From NCBI RefSeq assembly GCF_907165205.1, contig NC_058195.1:22960936-23024935 (forward strand): a DNA stretch of 64,000 nucleotides, written 5' to 3'. This stretch comes from Coccinella septempunctata (Eukaryota > Arthropoda > Insecta > Coleoptera > Coccinellidae). Positions within the stretch are counted from its first letter, which is position 1. Each line of letters starts with the position of its first letter. Both the position numbers and the translations under genes were made by a program. Shown one piece after another: positions 41,840-53,596 of the stretch. The notes below the pieces were generated by a model that saw nothing but the letters and a program-made list of their open reading frames with translations, was not told the DNA's origin and made no database searches.

Positions 41840-42170
41840 TATGACGGCTGAACAGTAATCCAGTACTACGGTATTCTTGAATCCCTAGGATCAGATTAAA
41901 CAAAGCAGCAACTGATGAGCAAACGCGGAACCAGATGTAAACTGACACTAGCAGTTCATCTGTTGTATTGGAAGGGAACCAGGATCAAACACACTTCACT
42001 TTCCTGGGTCTATAGGAGAGACTTATCACAGAAGGTCGACCGCGTTAAATGGGAATAGGACGGGGAGAAAGACAGAGGAAGCAACGTTTCAGTGTTGAGC
42101 AGCGTATTTCAGTTCCAGACAGAAAATACAATCAAACATATGAACACCCTCGTTTCAGCAGATAAGATGA

Positions 42171-43961
42171 GCTAATATGTGTAACCGCTGCCGCCGCCGT
42201 GGAAGAAAATATACAAGGGGAACTCCCAAAAAACAGCGACTTCTTTCCTAATAGAAAAACCAGAACGAACAAAAATAAGGGGAAATTCCTACCTCAGCAC
42301 TCAAATGAACAAACTCAAACTTTTAACATTCAAAAAGAAATCGATCAAAATGGTGTAAATTGAGGAGCACTCCGAAATACGTTTGCACAGTACACGATGT
42401 GTTAATATGATTCTATACTACATATATTCGTTCAAAAAATAATACCATCGAGATTGAATACGACCGAGTTGAATACTCAAAGATGATAAAAAAAACCAAG
42501 CGTTAGTCTTATGAAAATCCTAATTTGAGATGGAGTACAATTGTGCGACTGAGTACTTATTTATGGATGTATTTTCAGTATTTGAAACCTCAACATTCCT
42601 TAAAAGAATTTCCCTCGAAAATGCTTTACCAGAAGAAATAGAAAGTTTACCGAAAAGAAGACTTCGAAGATCCAGTCAACAGGACGAATTACAAGAATAC
42701 CTATAATTCATTTCTGGTTTATTGTGATAGTTATGTCGTTATATTCGTAACCAATGTCATTTTCTATAGAAAAACTTGTTAGAGATATGGTTTAAAAGTT
42801 GATAAATATTTCGATCCTTCCTAAACTGCTCTCATTTTATTTTTCAATAATTTGTAATTGACTACAACACTCCCTGCAATTTGAGTCTTCAATTTTAATT
42901 GCTAATGTACCTACAATTCAATAGTTGAAAAAATCACGATTTATTTTTCAATCAACTAATTTTTCATTAATTTATCAGTACCTAATGTAGTATCTTCAGT
43001 TTTGTTGCAAATGAATGAAATAGTTTCATTTGTAAATTGCAAGTAAGACGACGCAAAGTCTACTGGTGTTCAGAATTTCAAATCGAATGAATAGATTTTA
43101 AAAATGGCCCACTTTCAACGACTACTGCCACAGAGCAGTAGTTCCGATTTCTGCCGGTGTGATTTGGAAGTAGCGCTGCGCTAGAAACAGTGTCAAAGAA
43201 TTTTAGCAAGGGAGTTGTATTTCTTCTCGTTTTATATGTCTATGATATAGTTGAATTGGAAAATTTCGAAAATTCAAACTAAAAACGAATCATTCAGTTA
43301 CTAATCAGTTCAAATTTTGCCATTCGATCAATACCTTTTGAATACCTAATGTTTGTGTATACATAGCAAGAAACATGAATATTCTCTACAGTTCGGTGCA
43401 GTTTGGAACCACTCTAGGTACAACTTTTTGATTTTATAACTTCTTGTTGGATGAGCGATCAAATGCTATATTTCATCGAAAATACTGAAAAAGAATCTTT
43501 TTGATAGTATACTTAAAAAAAAATATACTTGTCGTAGACTCTGAAATAATTCGGTCTATGACGGATCTCTTTAGGTCGTCGAAGTTCCTCTTCATCACTG
43601 CTATATGCGTCAATATCGAAATCCTATATGTAGGCACATATTAACAATATAATAATTTTTGAATCGATAAAACAATTTTTGGTAACTCCAATCTATATTA
43701 TTATAACGTTGATTGAACTATACTTCAAAAAGCGATTATGATGGATTTTGAATGGAATTCATAGAGAAAAATTCTGTGATTTTACTTCAGGTTTACCCAT
43801 ACAGGTATTGGTTAAGTTTATTGATAGTTAACCTATTTTTGTATGATTTTAAAACACCTAACCTGTAAAATTTTTTAAACCAAAGGTTAACCTTCGATTG
43901 TGAAAACAGGCGTAAGAGAAAAACGAAATGCATTCCTTTTTAAATATAGAAGTACTTCTTC
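42171..43961. other. AT-rich interval without a gene
   Basis: Nothing recognisable in six frames, no repeat of note. A (GCC)-like run CCGCTGCCGCCGCCG at about 42187 is the only GC-rich spot. Confidence 0.5.
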
Positions 43962-44475
43962 TTCTTCTTATGTTAGGCCTCAGGCCTGTTCTTGACGATC
44001 TTTCAAGTCTAATGCTGAGTTCTGCAGAAGTAACTGCGATGTAGACTGCCAGCTGTCACGTCATCTCTTGAAGGTACGTCCTGGAGGTCTCTCTCCTAGT
44101 GGCTTCAAATCCCTCGCAATTCGGGCTAATCTTTGAGGGCCCATTCTGCTAACATGCTGGTCCAACTCCCTTCTTCTCTGTCTTCCTCACCGCACAACAT
44201 CCTGGACTTTACAGAGTTCTCTTATCTGACTATCGGGTATTTTGTCGAGCAGTGCTTTTTCTGCTATCTATCTCAACGCTTTCATTTCTGTTGTCCTCAG
44301 AATCCTCTTGGTTTCTGCTGTATCGGCTCTTGTCTCGATACAATACGTCATGATAGGCCTAATACATGCTTTATATATGCGTACTTTTTCGTCCAACCTC
44401 AAATCCTTATTCCTCCAAATGACATCACGTAAGCAGCCCGAAACATACGCTGCTTTGTTGGCTTGCTTGCGTACG
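43962..44475 (-). pseudogene. RTE-type LINE, decayed 3' end
   Basis: Minus-strand translation, with stops and frame changes, reads YVSGCLRDVIW, DEKVRIYKACIRPIMTY, ETRADTAETKRILRTTEMK and ALLDKIPDSQIRELC, the C-terminal part of RTE-clade RT proteins. The element ends in a (AAG)n-like tail at 43962-43974. It is heavily truncated at the 5' side. Confidence 0.7.
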
Positions 44476-44627
44476 GTTGCTTTTAGGCGCGGTTCTCACT
44501 GGAGCGATACGATAAACGATGCGACAGGTGATTCGATAAGCAACCCGACCCTGATTCGACACGGATCTCTTATAACCGTGCAAACGCAATGGAAGCAACT
44601 AATTCAGTGCACACTGAAGCGATCGCG
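44476..44627. other. Short non-coding interval
   Basis: GC-richer 150 bp starting GCGCGGTTCTCACTGG and ending GAAGCGATCGCG. It resembles the end of a DNA element, but no matching inverted arm was found. Confidence 0.35.
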
Positions 44628-44655
44628 ATAATAATAATAATAATAATAATAATAA
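44628..44655. repeat. (TAA)n tail of LINE-C
   Basis: 28 bp of ATA repeat at the LINE-C 3' end. No R4A copy adjoins it. Confidence 0.85.
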
Positions 44656-44735
44656 ATGTTTATTGGTCTCAAACAATTACACCAGCTTGGAATAAAAGAT
44701 GAAACAAGTCAAATCGCACAAAAACAAAACATTGT

Positions 44736-47553
44736 TCATTTCTTACAAAACTCCTTAAATTCTTCTAAACTATACGGTTCACAATCCAGAATAAAACTAT
44801 ACAATGATTTTTTAAATTTTTCATGACACATTATATCTCTGAGCTTCCTTGGTAAAACATTAAATAAAGTTATAGCCATACACTCCACAGCTTTACCCCT
44901 GTTGACAGTACTATGTAAAGGTAAAATGTAGGGATACATTCTTCTCGTGTTATTCAAATTCCTGAAATCTCTGAAGTAATGGTTGTTTTTACTGAAGAAT
45001 ATTAACAATTTATAAATGTACACACCGTAAACTGTCAGAATATTATTTCCCTTAAACAGTCCTCTACAATTCGCTCTATAACCTAATCTTAACATGGTAC
45101 GTAATGCTCTTTTTTGAGTTACAAAAATTGTGTCCACGTGAGTGGAACAACCCCAGAAAATAATTCTATAGGAAATTAGCGAATGGAAGTTTGCATAATA
45201 AACCAATTTAAGGACTTCGAAATCAACCTGACTTCTCAACATGAAAAGTGCATAGGAGGTGGAGTTAAGTCTACTTCTTAATTGCTCGATATGGGGTCCC
45301 CATTTCAGATGTTTATCGAGAACCAGCCCCAAAAACCTGACATCAGCCTCCACCCGAACAGTACCATTTAGAACGTGAATCGATGTAGGATACTGAAGTT
45401 TAGATCTCTCACTATAGAAAAACAAACATTGAGACTTATCCACATTGATCACAAGATTGTGATTGGACAACCACTGAAATATAAGGTTCATAACGATATC
45501 TGAATCATGAATGGCAGAACTGATAGAAGGAGAACGGATCAGGTAATTTGTGTCATCAGCAAACAATCTCAATGAAACTTTCTTGTATGAACAAAAATTC
45601 AAAAGAGCCAAGTAATTTATATACACAATGAATAGAAGTGGACCTATAATGCTGCCCTGGGGAACGCCCAAGGTTATATCAACATCATCTGATGTAAAAT
45701 AATCGCCATTAACCTCCAGGACAACTCTTTGTTTTCTAGATGTTAGGTAACTCTCCAGAAGTTCCAGTTGTGTATCTCTTATTCCACATTCCTCAAGGAT
45801 TTCCAAGAGCCTTTTATGATCAACACAATCGAAGGCTTTGGAAAGATCTAAAAACATAGCCAATGGAATCTCCCCCTCTTCCATAGCAACTGTTATTTCA
45901 TTAAGAAGCTCAAAAATAGCAGTTTCAACACTTCTATCCCTAAGGAAGCCATGCTGGTTCGGTGAAAGTATATCGAACTTACGGAAAAAACTGGACAATC
46001 TTTTGCAAAGAATTTTCTCGAAAACCTTGGAGAATGAGGGGAGAATACTTATAGGTCTATAGTTATTCAAGTCATCAATATCACCCTTCTTGAATAGTGG
46101 TTTTATTATGGCTATCTTCAAGTTATCGGGAAATATACCCTCCTTGAATGAACGATTTATGAGGAAAGTAAGTGGTTCAATTATATGGTTAATTGATGCC
46201 TTCAAGACTTTCATTGGTACCTCATCATACCCGCAAGACATTTTATTCTTCAAAGATTTGACGGTGGACAAAACTTCATTCTGAGAAATATCGAACATGT
46301 AGAAAGATTTCTCCAGCCTTTTCACCGAATCTCCCATAGGAGATTTGGCCAAGTTCTTAGTTATCTTTGTTGAGATGTCCGCAAAAAAGTTGTTGAATTC
46401 TTTTGCAAGCGAAGAAGGGTCACTACTAGAATGAGGAATCTTGTTTAAACTCCCTTTTCCTGTAAGTGATTTGATTATCTTCCAGGAAGCTTTCGACTTA
46501 TTTTCTGAATTCAGAATAATATTATTGTAATATTCCTTTTTTTTTCTTGGACAAAAGAGAATCATATTTTTTTTTTTAAATTGAATACGTTTTCTTATAT
46601 TCAGGCTTAGCAAATATAACTGTGTGTAGTTTGTCCAAAATTCCCTTGAGTTCTTTAATTTCCTTAGAATATTTGAAATTTCTTGTTGATGGAGATACTC
46701 TAATAGTGCGCTTAGGAAAACACCGTTCAAAATATTCCAAGTAGCGTTCGTGAAAAACTTTCCAGAGTTGGTTAGGGTCAAGCTGACTGGCATAGATGTC
46801 GTCCCATACGGCATAAGAAAGTTCCTGGAGAAAATTGTCGATGGATTTCTCATTGATGAAACGTTTTTTGATTTTTGTATTATGTAATACATTATCTGAA
46901 TTCACATGAAGATTGGAGACGAATTTGAGTCCCGAATGGTCACTGATGTAGTATTCGATAACTTCAGTTTTACCAGTAACTGAGGTCAATACATTGTCCA
47001 CGCAAGACCCAGATGCAGGACGAGTAGGTGCAAAGTTAGTAACATTCACATGGAAGTTCTCTAATAAGGATAAAAACTCCACTTTATCAGGGGAATTCGT
47101 TAAAATATTAATATTGAAGTCACCTACCAGAATATATTCAACCTTCTCTGTGGCGCATCGTTCAAGAACTGCCCTGAGCTGTTCAAGAAATAAACCCACA
47201 TCAGCAAGTGGTGCAGTGTTGGGCCTATAAACACAGATAATGAGCAACTTGCGACATTCGAATTTCAGTTGAACAGCACAACATTCGAAAACATTACATA
47301 TATTTAGTGAACTAAAGTCCAGCCTTTCAGTACATTTAAATTTAGTCCTACTATAAATGGCACAACCCCCATGACGGCCCCTTGAACGACTGAAATTTGA
47401 AACAAGTTTATAACCACTGAATTGATATGTTTTTAGTTCATCAATACACTTCCAGTGCTCAGTTATTGCTATCACGTCTGCTTCCTCTTGATTAATCATC
47501 AGTTGTAGGCCATTGTAGGCTGTACCCAGGGATTGAACATTTTGAACCAACAA
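44736..47553 (-). pseudogene. LINE-C ORF2: endonuclease and reverse transcriptase, one frameshift
   Basis: 46576-47553: APE endonuclease with LVQNVQSLGTAYNGL, IAITEHW, VYRPNTAP, YILVGDFNINIL, GSCVDNVLT and SDHSGLKF. 44736-46570: RT with CGYDEVPMKVLK, NYRPISILPSFSKVFEKI, NQHGFLRDRSVETAIFELL, FLDLSKAFDCVDHKRLL, LGVPQGSIIGPLLF and FADD. C-terminus EEFKEFCKK. The two parts are in different frames, switching in a run of T (A on the minus strand) around 46565-46580, where a sequencing error is as likely as a mutation. Apart from that the protein looks complete, about 930 residues. Confidence 0.88.
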
Positions 47554-47734
47554 ACAAAAACGCTCACCTGGCTCTGATCTTGGGAATGTGGAGTGGCATA
47601 ACGAATCTAAATTGCATATGGCTTAGCATATGGAGATTGAAATCATACCCAAGTAATTCACAATACATTTTATTCCACCATGAAATTTGTCCAAATTCTC
47701 CTGCCGTGAATATAAAAGGAATTGCCTAAACAGC

Positions 47735-48060
47735 ATTAACAGAATTAAAGTACCTACGAGTAGAGATTGACAACAAAATGAACTTCAACAAATACATAAA
47801 TGCAGTCAAAATATATAAAACAATATGTAGACCCATACGGGAATATGCGCATCCAGTCTTTATGTAGACAACCAGATATCAAGAATTTGAGAACTGCAGA
47901 AACTACGTCGCTCCGCACGATTCCCAAAATTACACATTCACGAAATTAACTACATAACCCATACAACGAATCACTCTACCAAATCACCGGAGTCCAAACA
48001 ATGGTAGAACGCTTCACGAAACTAAACAAAAGATTCTACATTTTACTTAAAGAATCATAG
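47735..48060 (+). pseudogene. Jockey-like LINE, decayed C-terminal fragment
   Basis: Plus-strand translation gives LRVEIDNKMNFNKYI, YKTICRPIREYAHPVF and later, in another frame, PKLHIHEINY. These are the region after the RT domain in jockey-like LINEs. Stops and shifts are frequent. Confidence 0.6.
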
Positions 48061-48339
48061 GATATATGTACTATCTTTTTTTTCCGGGAACATATAACGT
48101 AGGCCAGGAAGTATCCACACAATTCGCTTATACTTTCATTGCAGCAATATGACCAAGAAAAATAGAATTGTAGAATTATAAAAAAAAAATTTTTGCTACT
48201 ACTCTTGATGTGTATACGAGCTGAAGGACCTCAGGTCGATTGCTTTCTGCTTGTAAGCAACAAAGCTCTGTTATTCAATAAGTTTCCGCCGTTTTTGGTC
48301 AAAAATTAATATTAATTGTAAAAGAATAGCAGTTTGCAT
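48061..48339. other. Non-coding, AT-rich interval
   Basis: The right part is probably the 3' non-coding end of the mariner relic. A terminal inverted repeat partner could not be assigned. Confidence 0.4.
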
Positions 48340-49145
48340 TTAATCGAAGTATTGTCGATCACTACCAACTTTATTCCATCTTCCGGACAGCGACAACTTT
48401 TTTCTTTTGAGGTTATCCACGAACACACCCAATTTTTGGTATTTTCATATGATGTGAGATAATCGGACTGTGGAATGTCTGGTGTAGACCTTAGAACATA
48501 GATACATGGATTGGACATTCAGTGCTACAAATGAATGTTTTGTAGTACACACATTCGATGTTTCTCTGTCTAGCGCGACACTAAGGCAAAGGCGTTCTAT
48601 TGAAAAATTTACATGCTTTCCATCTATTCGTACTGAAATTTGATGTGGCAATGATCTCCGAGACAAATGTCTCAATTGTGATTGGCGACACTGAGTAACT
48701 ATCTCACTCCAGTCTTGGGAATGTTTATTTTCCATTTCATGTATCTATGTTCTAAGGAGTAAACGGCGGGTGGGATAGCACTTTCCAATCAAGTGCTTTC
48801 AAATAGTTTTTCAACAAGACTTCTATATGCGGATCAGCATTATCATGTAGAAGAACAATTTTGTCGTGTCTGGAGTAGTATTAAGAGCGTTTTCACCTTC
48901 AAAGCTCGGCTCAATCTCATTAATTGTGTTTGGTCTAGAGTTCCAGTACTTGTTTCGCTTGGACGAATCAACTTGTAAATTTTTGGCCTTCCACCACGAT
49001 CTTTGTTTTCTACGTCAAAATCTCGTTTTTAAATTTTTGAAACTACTCACGACATGTTCTCTCACTCAAGGCAGCCTCATTTTATGCTTTTACGAACAAT
49101 CGATGTGCCTCAGCATCAGATTTCACTGTCACCCGAGCAAAGGCA
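48340..49145 (-). pseudogene. mariner transposase relic
   Basis: The minus strand reads, with shifts and stops, SDAEAHRLFVKA, ALSERTCREWFQKFKNGDFDVENKDRGGRPK (the helix-turn-helix DNA-binding region), then jumps to LLHDNADPHIEVLLKN (second catalytic D region) and SHPPFTP, then PDIPQSDYLTS, and near the end RWNKV and RQYFD before a stop at 48340-48342. This order is diagnostic for mariner transposases. The part between the DNA-binding region and HDNA, including the first catalytic D, is deleted. A MITE (48487-48757) interrupts the catalytic domain after SHPP. Confidence 0.85.
48487..48757. mobile_element. MITE inside the mariner relic
   Basis: 271 bp with inverted ends CCTTAGAACATAGATACATG (48490-48509) and its complement (48736-48755). 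TA on either side (48485-48486 and 48758-48759, approximate) may be the duplication. The interior has no recognised coding content; the open stretch there (48445-48735) runs into mariner sequence and is not a gene. Confidence 0.75.
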
Positions 49146-49249
49146 AGGAGCGGCCAGAGTGCGAAAAACCGGTGTGAACCTAACAGACCGTTTCCAGCAG
49201 ACCGTTTGACGGAAACACCCGAACGCGGTGACCAGTGGCGTACAGCCCA

Positions 49250-50035
49250 AATTTTATAACATGGAAACTATTCGTCGGAGCATAACCATATTTAAAATGT
49301 AGGATCTTTGTATCGATGTGATTAACCACAAAAAAAAATCAGCGACTCGCATAGGGATCCAGGGGGTGATTCGTCATCCCTTATATTTCGAAATTCGATA
49401 ACACGGAAACTATTTGCCGGAGCATAACCATATTTGGTACGTAGGATCGCTATATCGATGAGATTAACCACACTAAAAATCAGCGACTCGCATAGGGATC
49501 CAGGAGGTGTTTCGTCATCCCCTAAATTTCAAAATTTCATAACACGGAAACTATTTGCCGGAGCATAACCATATTTCGAACGTACGATCGTTATATCGAT
49601 GAGATTAACCACACAAAAAATCAGCGACTCGCATAGGGATCCAGGGGATGATTCGTCATCCCCTAAATTTCAAAATTTTATAACACGGAAACTATTCGCC
49701 GCAGCATAACCATATTTGGTACAAAGGATCGTTGTATCGATGAGATTGACCACACAAAAAATCAGCGACTCGCATAGGGATCCAGGGGGTGTTTCGTCAT
49801 CCCCTAAATTTCAGAATTTTATAACACGGAAACTATTCGCCGGAGCATAACCATATTTGGTACGTAGGATCGTTGTATCGATGAGATTGACCACACAAAA
49901 AATCAGCGACTCGCATAGGGATCCAGGGGGTGTTTCGTCATCCCCTAAATTTCAGAATTTTATAACACGGAAACTATTCGCCGGAGCATAACCATATTTG
50001 GAATGTGGGATCTTCATACCGATTTGATTAACCAC
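49250..50035 (+). repeat. Plus-orientation 141-bp array
   Basis: The motif GGAAAC recurs at 49263, 49405, 49546, 49687, 49828 and 49969: spacing 142, 141, 141, 141, 141. Confidence 0.9.
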
Positions 50036-50439
50036 AAAAAAATCGAATAGTTTCCGTGTTATAAAATTTTGAAATTTAGGGGATGACGAATCACCCCCTG
50101 GATCCCTATGCGAGTCGCTGATTTTTTTTGTGGTTGATCCCATCGCTACAACGATCCTACGTACCAAATATGGTTATGCTCCGGACCGGTGTGAACCTAG
50201 CAGACCGTTTCCAGCAGACCGTTTGACGGAAACACCCGAACGCGGTGACCAGTGGCGTACAGCCAAAATTTTATAACATGGAAACTATTCGTCGGAGCAT
50301 AACCATATTTAAAATGTAGGATCTTTATATCGATGTGATTAACCACAAAAAAATAATCAGCGACTCGAATAAGGATCCAGGGGGTGATTCGTCATCCCTT
50401 ATATTTCGAACTTCGTCATCATCATCATCACCCCTTTGT

Positions 50440-51251
50440 TCCCCTATGCGAGTCGCTGATTTTTTTGTGGTTAATCAAATCGGTATGAAGATCCCACATT
50501 CCAAATATGGTTATGCTCCGGCGAATAGTTTCCGTGTTATAAAATTCTGAAATTTAGGGGATGACGAAACATCCCCTGGATCCCTATGCGAGTCGCTGAT
50601 TTTTTGTGTGGTCAATCTCATCGATACAACGATCCTACGTACCAAATATGGTTATGCTCCGGCGAATAGTTTCCGTGTTATAAAATTTTGAAATTTAGGG
50701 GATGACGAATCACCCCCTGGATCCCTATGCGAGTCGCTGATTTTTTGTGTGGTTAATCTCATCGATATAACGATCCTACGTTCCAAATATGGTTATGCTC
50801 CGGCAAATAGTTTCCGTGTTATGAAATTTTGAAATTTAGGGGATGACGAAACACCCCCTGGATCCCTATGCGAGTCGCTGATTTTTTGTGTGGTTAATCT
50901 CATCGATATAACGATCCTACGTTCCAAATATGGTTATGCTCCGGCAAATAGTTTCCGTGTTATCGAATTTCGAAATATAAGGGATGACGAATCGCCCCCT
51001 GGATCCCTATGCGAGTCGCTGATTTTTTTGTGTGGTTAATCTCATCGATACAACGATCCTACGTACAAAATATGGTTATGCTCCAGCGAATAGTTTCCGT
51101 GTTATAAAATTTTGAAATTTAGGGGATGACGAATCACCCCCTGGATCCCTATGCGAGTCGCTGATTTTTTTTTGTGGTTAATCACATCGATATAAAGATC
51201 CTACATTTTAAATATGGTTATGCTCCGACGAATAGTTTCCATGTTATAAAA
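50440..51251 (-). repeat. Minus-orientation 141-bp array
   Basis: The motif TTTCC recurs at about 50529, 50669, 50811, 50952, 51093 and 51236, that is every 140-143 bp, in inverse orientation to 49250-50035. Confidence 0.9.
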
Positions 51252-51335
51252 TTTTGGCTGTACGCCACTGGTCACCGCGTTCGGGTGTTTCCGTCAAACG
51301 GTCTGCTGGAAACGGTCTGCTAGGTTCACACCGGT

Positions 51336-52160
51336 TGCATTCCCCATGTACTTGCGTAAAGTTCTCGCCGTTCCGAGTAGTACCGCCTTCTGCATGACTC
51401 TATAGATATTTTCGTCCAACTGAAGTTTCCTCAAGTTCCTTAGTAGTTTCTTCGGTATCAGGCCTGTAGATGAAAGGACAATAGTGATGGTCTTGATATC
51501 TTTCAGCTTTCACTGTCTTCTGGTTTGTTCCTCGAGATCTCTGTTTTTTGAAATTTTTTCAGTGTGCTCATCTAGAAGATTGTTATTATTTGGAATTGCC
51601 ACGTCGATGAATAGTGCTCTGTCCTCATCCTTATTGAGCAATATGAGGTCTGGTCTATTGTGGGTTATTTTCCAGTCTGTGAGAACCGTGCGATCCCAGT
51701 AGAGCTTGTAATGTTCATTTTCCAATACAGCATCCGGATGATAGTTGTAATATGGCACCCTTTTCGAACTTAGAAGATTCTTGATGAAGAATCTTGGCAA
51801 CAGCATCATGTCTATTTTTATACTCCGTACCCGCGAACTCCTGAGATCCCCCGGTGATGTGCTGGATAGTTTCAAGTGTCGCACAGCCATAACGACAGCT
51901 ATCGTCCGCCACTGAGGAATCCTTAGCGATGTACTTCATGTAATTTCTTGCTGGAATCACCTGATCCTTGATGGCGAGCATGAAGCCCTCTGTCTCAGGA
52001 AACAACCTCCCGGAATCCAACCAGTAGTTCGACGATGATATGTCGACATAATCATGGTTGACCTCGTTGTGGTGCCTCCCATGCAAAGGTTTGCCAATCA
52101 GTTTCTGCATTTTAATTTCTGCACGGTTTTCAAGTAATGCTGTTTTAGCTTTAACCATAG
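51336..52160 (-). mobile_element. R4A copy 4, fragment
   Basis: Minus-strand R4A from LENRAEIKMQKLIGKPLHGR through the zinc cluster (CRYGCATLETIQHITGGS, last cysteine lost) and HNRPDLILLNK to RKYMG. It has a 25-bp or larger deletion near 51770 (LHQESSKF instead of LHQELALKHQLLSSK). The 3' end is cut by the foldback element at 51335, so its relation to a TAA tract is unknown. Open pieces: 51715-52158 and 51510-51890, in different frames. Confidence 0.85.
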
Positions 52161-53208
52161 TGTTGCTTATATTGTTTGAAACAACACTTGAGGCAACTGA
52201 ACGACCAGACTCAGAACGTTCAAGGGAAGTCTTAACTCCACAGTTGCCGGTAAGGTAAATTGATCAAACGATAAGTTAATGACGATTTATTAATTACAAT
52301 CTATGCTTATATACTAAATCGAACCATAACAATGAAATAACATTTCCTTATTTGGTCACAAGTGGAAATGAAGTCCCCAGTTGTTATACCGTGTTCCTTC
52401 CAGTCAGCAGATTTCGGTTGGTGTCGTGATCCACTTCGATTATTCATCAATTCGAATTCTAATGGAATTTTCTATCGGAAATGAATACCAGAATGGATAA
52501 TTTGAAATAATGTTCGAATTTCGAACATTACTCCAAAGGCAGACGTGATGGATGTGGCTTCTTCGTGCTTTATTAGATATGGTCAGGAATGGGTTGTAAC
52601 GGGTTTGGTTCGTAAAAGGGTTTAATCTCGAGCGCCAGCTATTATTTCAATAGGGAGAAATAGCAAACCCACCCAGGTACCTACTAGTCGGAGACAGAGT
52701 TCGGGGTTATCTAAGGTGGTAGCGATAACAAGTACTTTAAAACCGAATTTATTGCAACAATCTAAATTACAGTGAACCATACAATTATTTCCAAGTCAAG
52801 AAATATATACAGCTGATGACCAAGTTCAAAAATGAGGAAAACAGAAATGCAATAATTAACTTGTCACGGTGATCAGAAGTTCAAACTCAACACAGTGAAA
52901 TTAATGAATCGAAGAATATTCAAATTAATTATGTTCAGTCAAACTATCAGGTATTAAAGAAAATAATCAATAGCGGTCACTTTGATTCCTTCTGAGACAA
53001 TAAAGGATGTACGGGGTTTATACAAAAATTTACAGTAACCGGGTGTCTCAGAAAGATCCAAGTCTCTGTAATCGGTTAATTTAGCAATGGGTTTGATCCC
53101 GAGAACTTTCAGTGATTTTCAGTGTACAGGCCAATCAGAATTGAAACTATTCAATAAACGGAACGGGGTTGATGCAGGTGAAACACAATGCAACAATTTA
53201 CAGGATAA
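52161..53208. other. Interval with possible LTR-element remains
   Basis: No coding sequence. At 52623-52637 the minus strand reads TGGCGCTCGAGATTA, which looks like a primer binding site (TGG start), next to GCTATTATTTCAATAGG on the right. If so, an LTR would begin at 52638 on the right. I found no second copy or pol remnant to confirm this. The remainder is AT-rich. Confidence 0.3.
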
Positions 53209-53596
53209 CGGGGTAGTTTATCGTGGTATCTCCGTGGCAACCTTGGGTGTACAAGCCAAGCATTACCAGCAGAAAAAGTTCGACACTTCTGCCGATTGGT
53301 TTCTGTCACCAGATAGCCAGGCGACAGAAGTCTGCGGTAAACGGGGAAATATAAACGGAGCACAACAGGGGTAGTACTTGATAAGTTACTGTGGTCTTTC
53401 TGTGGAAACCTTGGGTGTCACATGCCAAGCATTACCAGTAGAAAAACTTCGAGACTTCTGCCGATTGGTTTTCGTCACCAGATAGCCAGGCGACAGAAGT
53501 CTGCGGTAAACGGGAAGTCTAAACGGAACACAACTGGGGTAGGACGGGATAGGTTACTGTGGTCTTTCTGTGGCAACCTTGGGTGTACACGCCAAG
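53209..53596. repeat. 168-bp tandem repeat, about 2.3 units
   Basis: The motif CCTTGGGTGT recurs at 53241, 53409 and 53577, exactly 168 bp apart. The units share CAGATAGCCAGGCGACAGAA and CTGCGGTAAACGGG. The array ends where family X begins (GGGGAGTAAGG at 53597). Open frames across it are by-products. Confidence 0.9.

Larger units (their letters stand above)
37939..42170 (-). mobile_element. LINE-B, near full length
   Basis: A CR1-like LINE with ORF1 (PHD finger and coiled coil) and ORF2 (APE endonuclease, RT), a 3' UTR of about 200 bp and a (TAA)n tail. GC content and codon use are visibly higher than in LINE-A or the errantivirus. The 5' boundary is approximate: the non-coding stretch 41840-42170 looks like its 5' UTR. 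Confidence 0.85.
44628..47600 (-). mobile_element. LINE-C, near-complete ORF2
   Basis: A LINE with a TAA-type tail (44628-44655) preceded on the minus strand by CCAATAAACATT, so the tail follows a polyadenylation-like hexamer. The body holds endonuclease and RT with a single frame shift at an A-run. The 5' boundary is uncertain; no ORF1 was seen upstream. Confidence 0.85.
49170..51335. mobile_element. Foldback element with 141-bp tandem units
   Basis: Left terminus ACCGGTGTGAACCTAACAG (about 80 bp, 49170-49249) is repeated at about 50186 and in inverted form at 51252-51335. Between them lie 141-bp units: about five and a half in plus orientation (49250-50035), one inverted (50041-50184), a second left terminus with one plus unit (50186-50405), a short loop, and nearly six inverted (50440-51251). 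The unit includes GGAAACTATTCGCCGGAGCA and TCAGCGACTCGCATAGGGAT. Mostly one long hairpin, typical of foldback-type DNA elements. No transposase. Confidence 0.85.

Noticed and set aside
49250..51251. Regularly spaced repeats that might suggest a CRISPR array
   Set aside because: The units are 141 bp and contiguous with no unique spacers, in inverted arms, in a eukaryotic TE context.
53087..53374. 95-codon ORF in the 168-bp repeat
   Set aside because: It depends on the repeat unit and its frame is not kept into the next unit.
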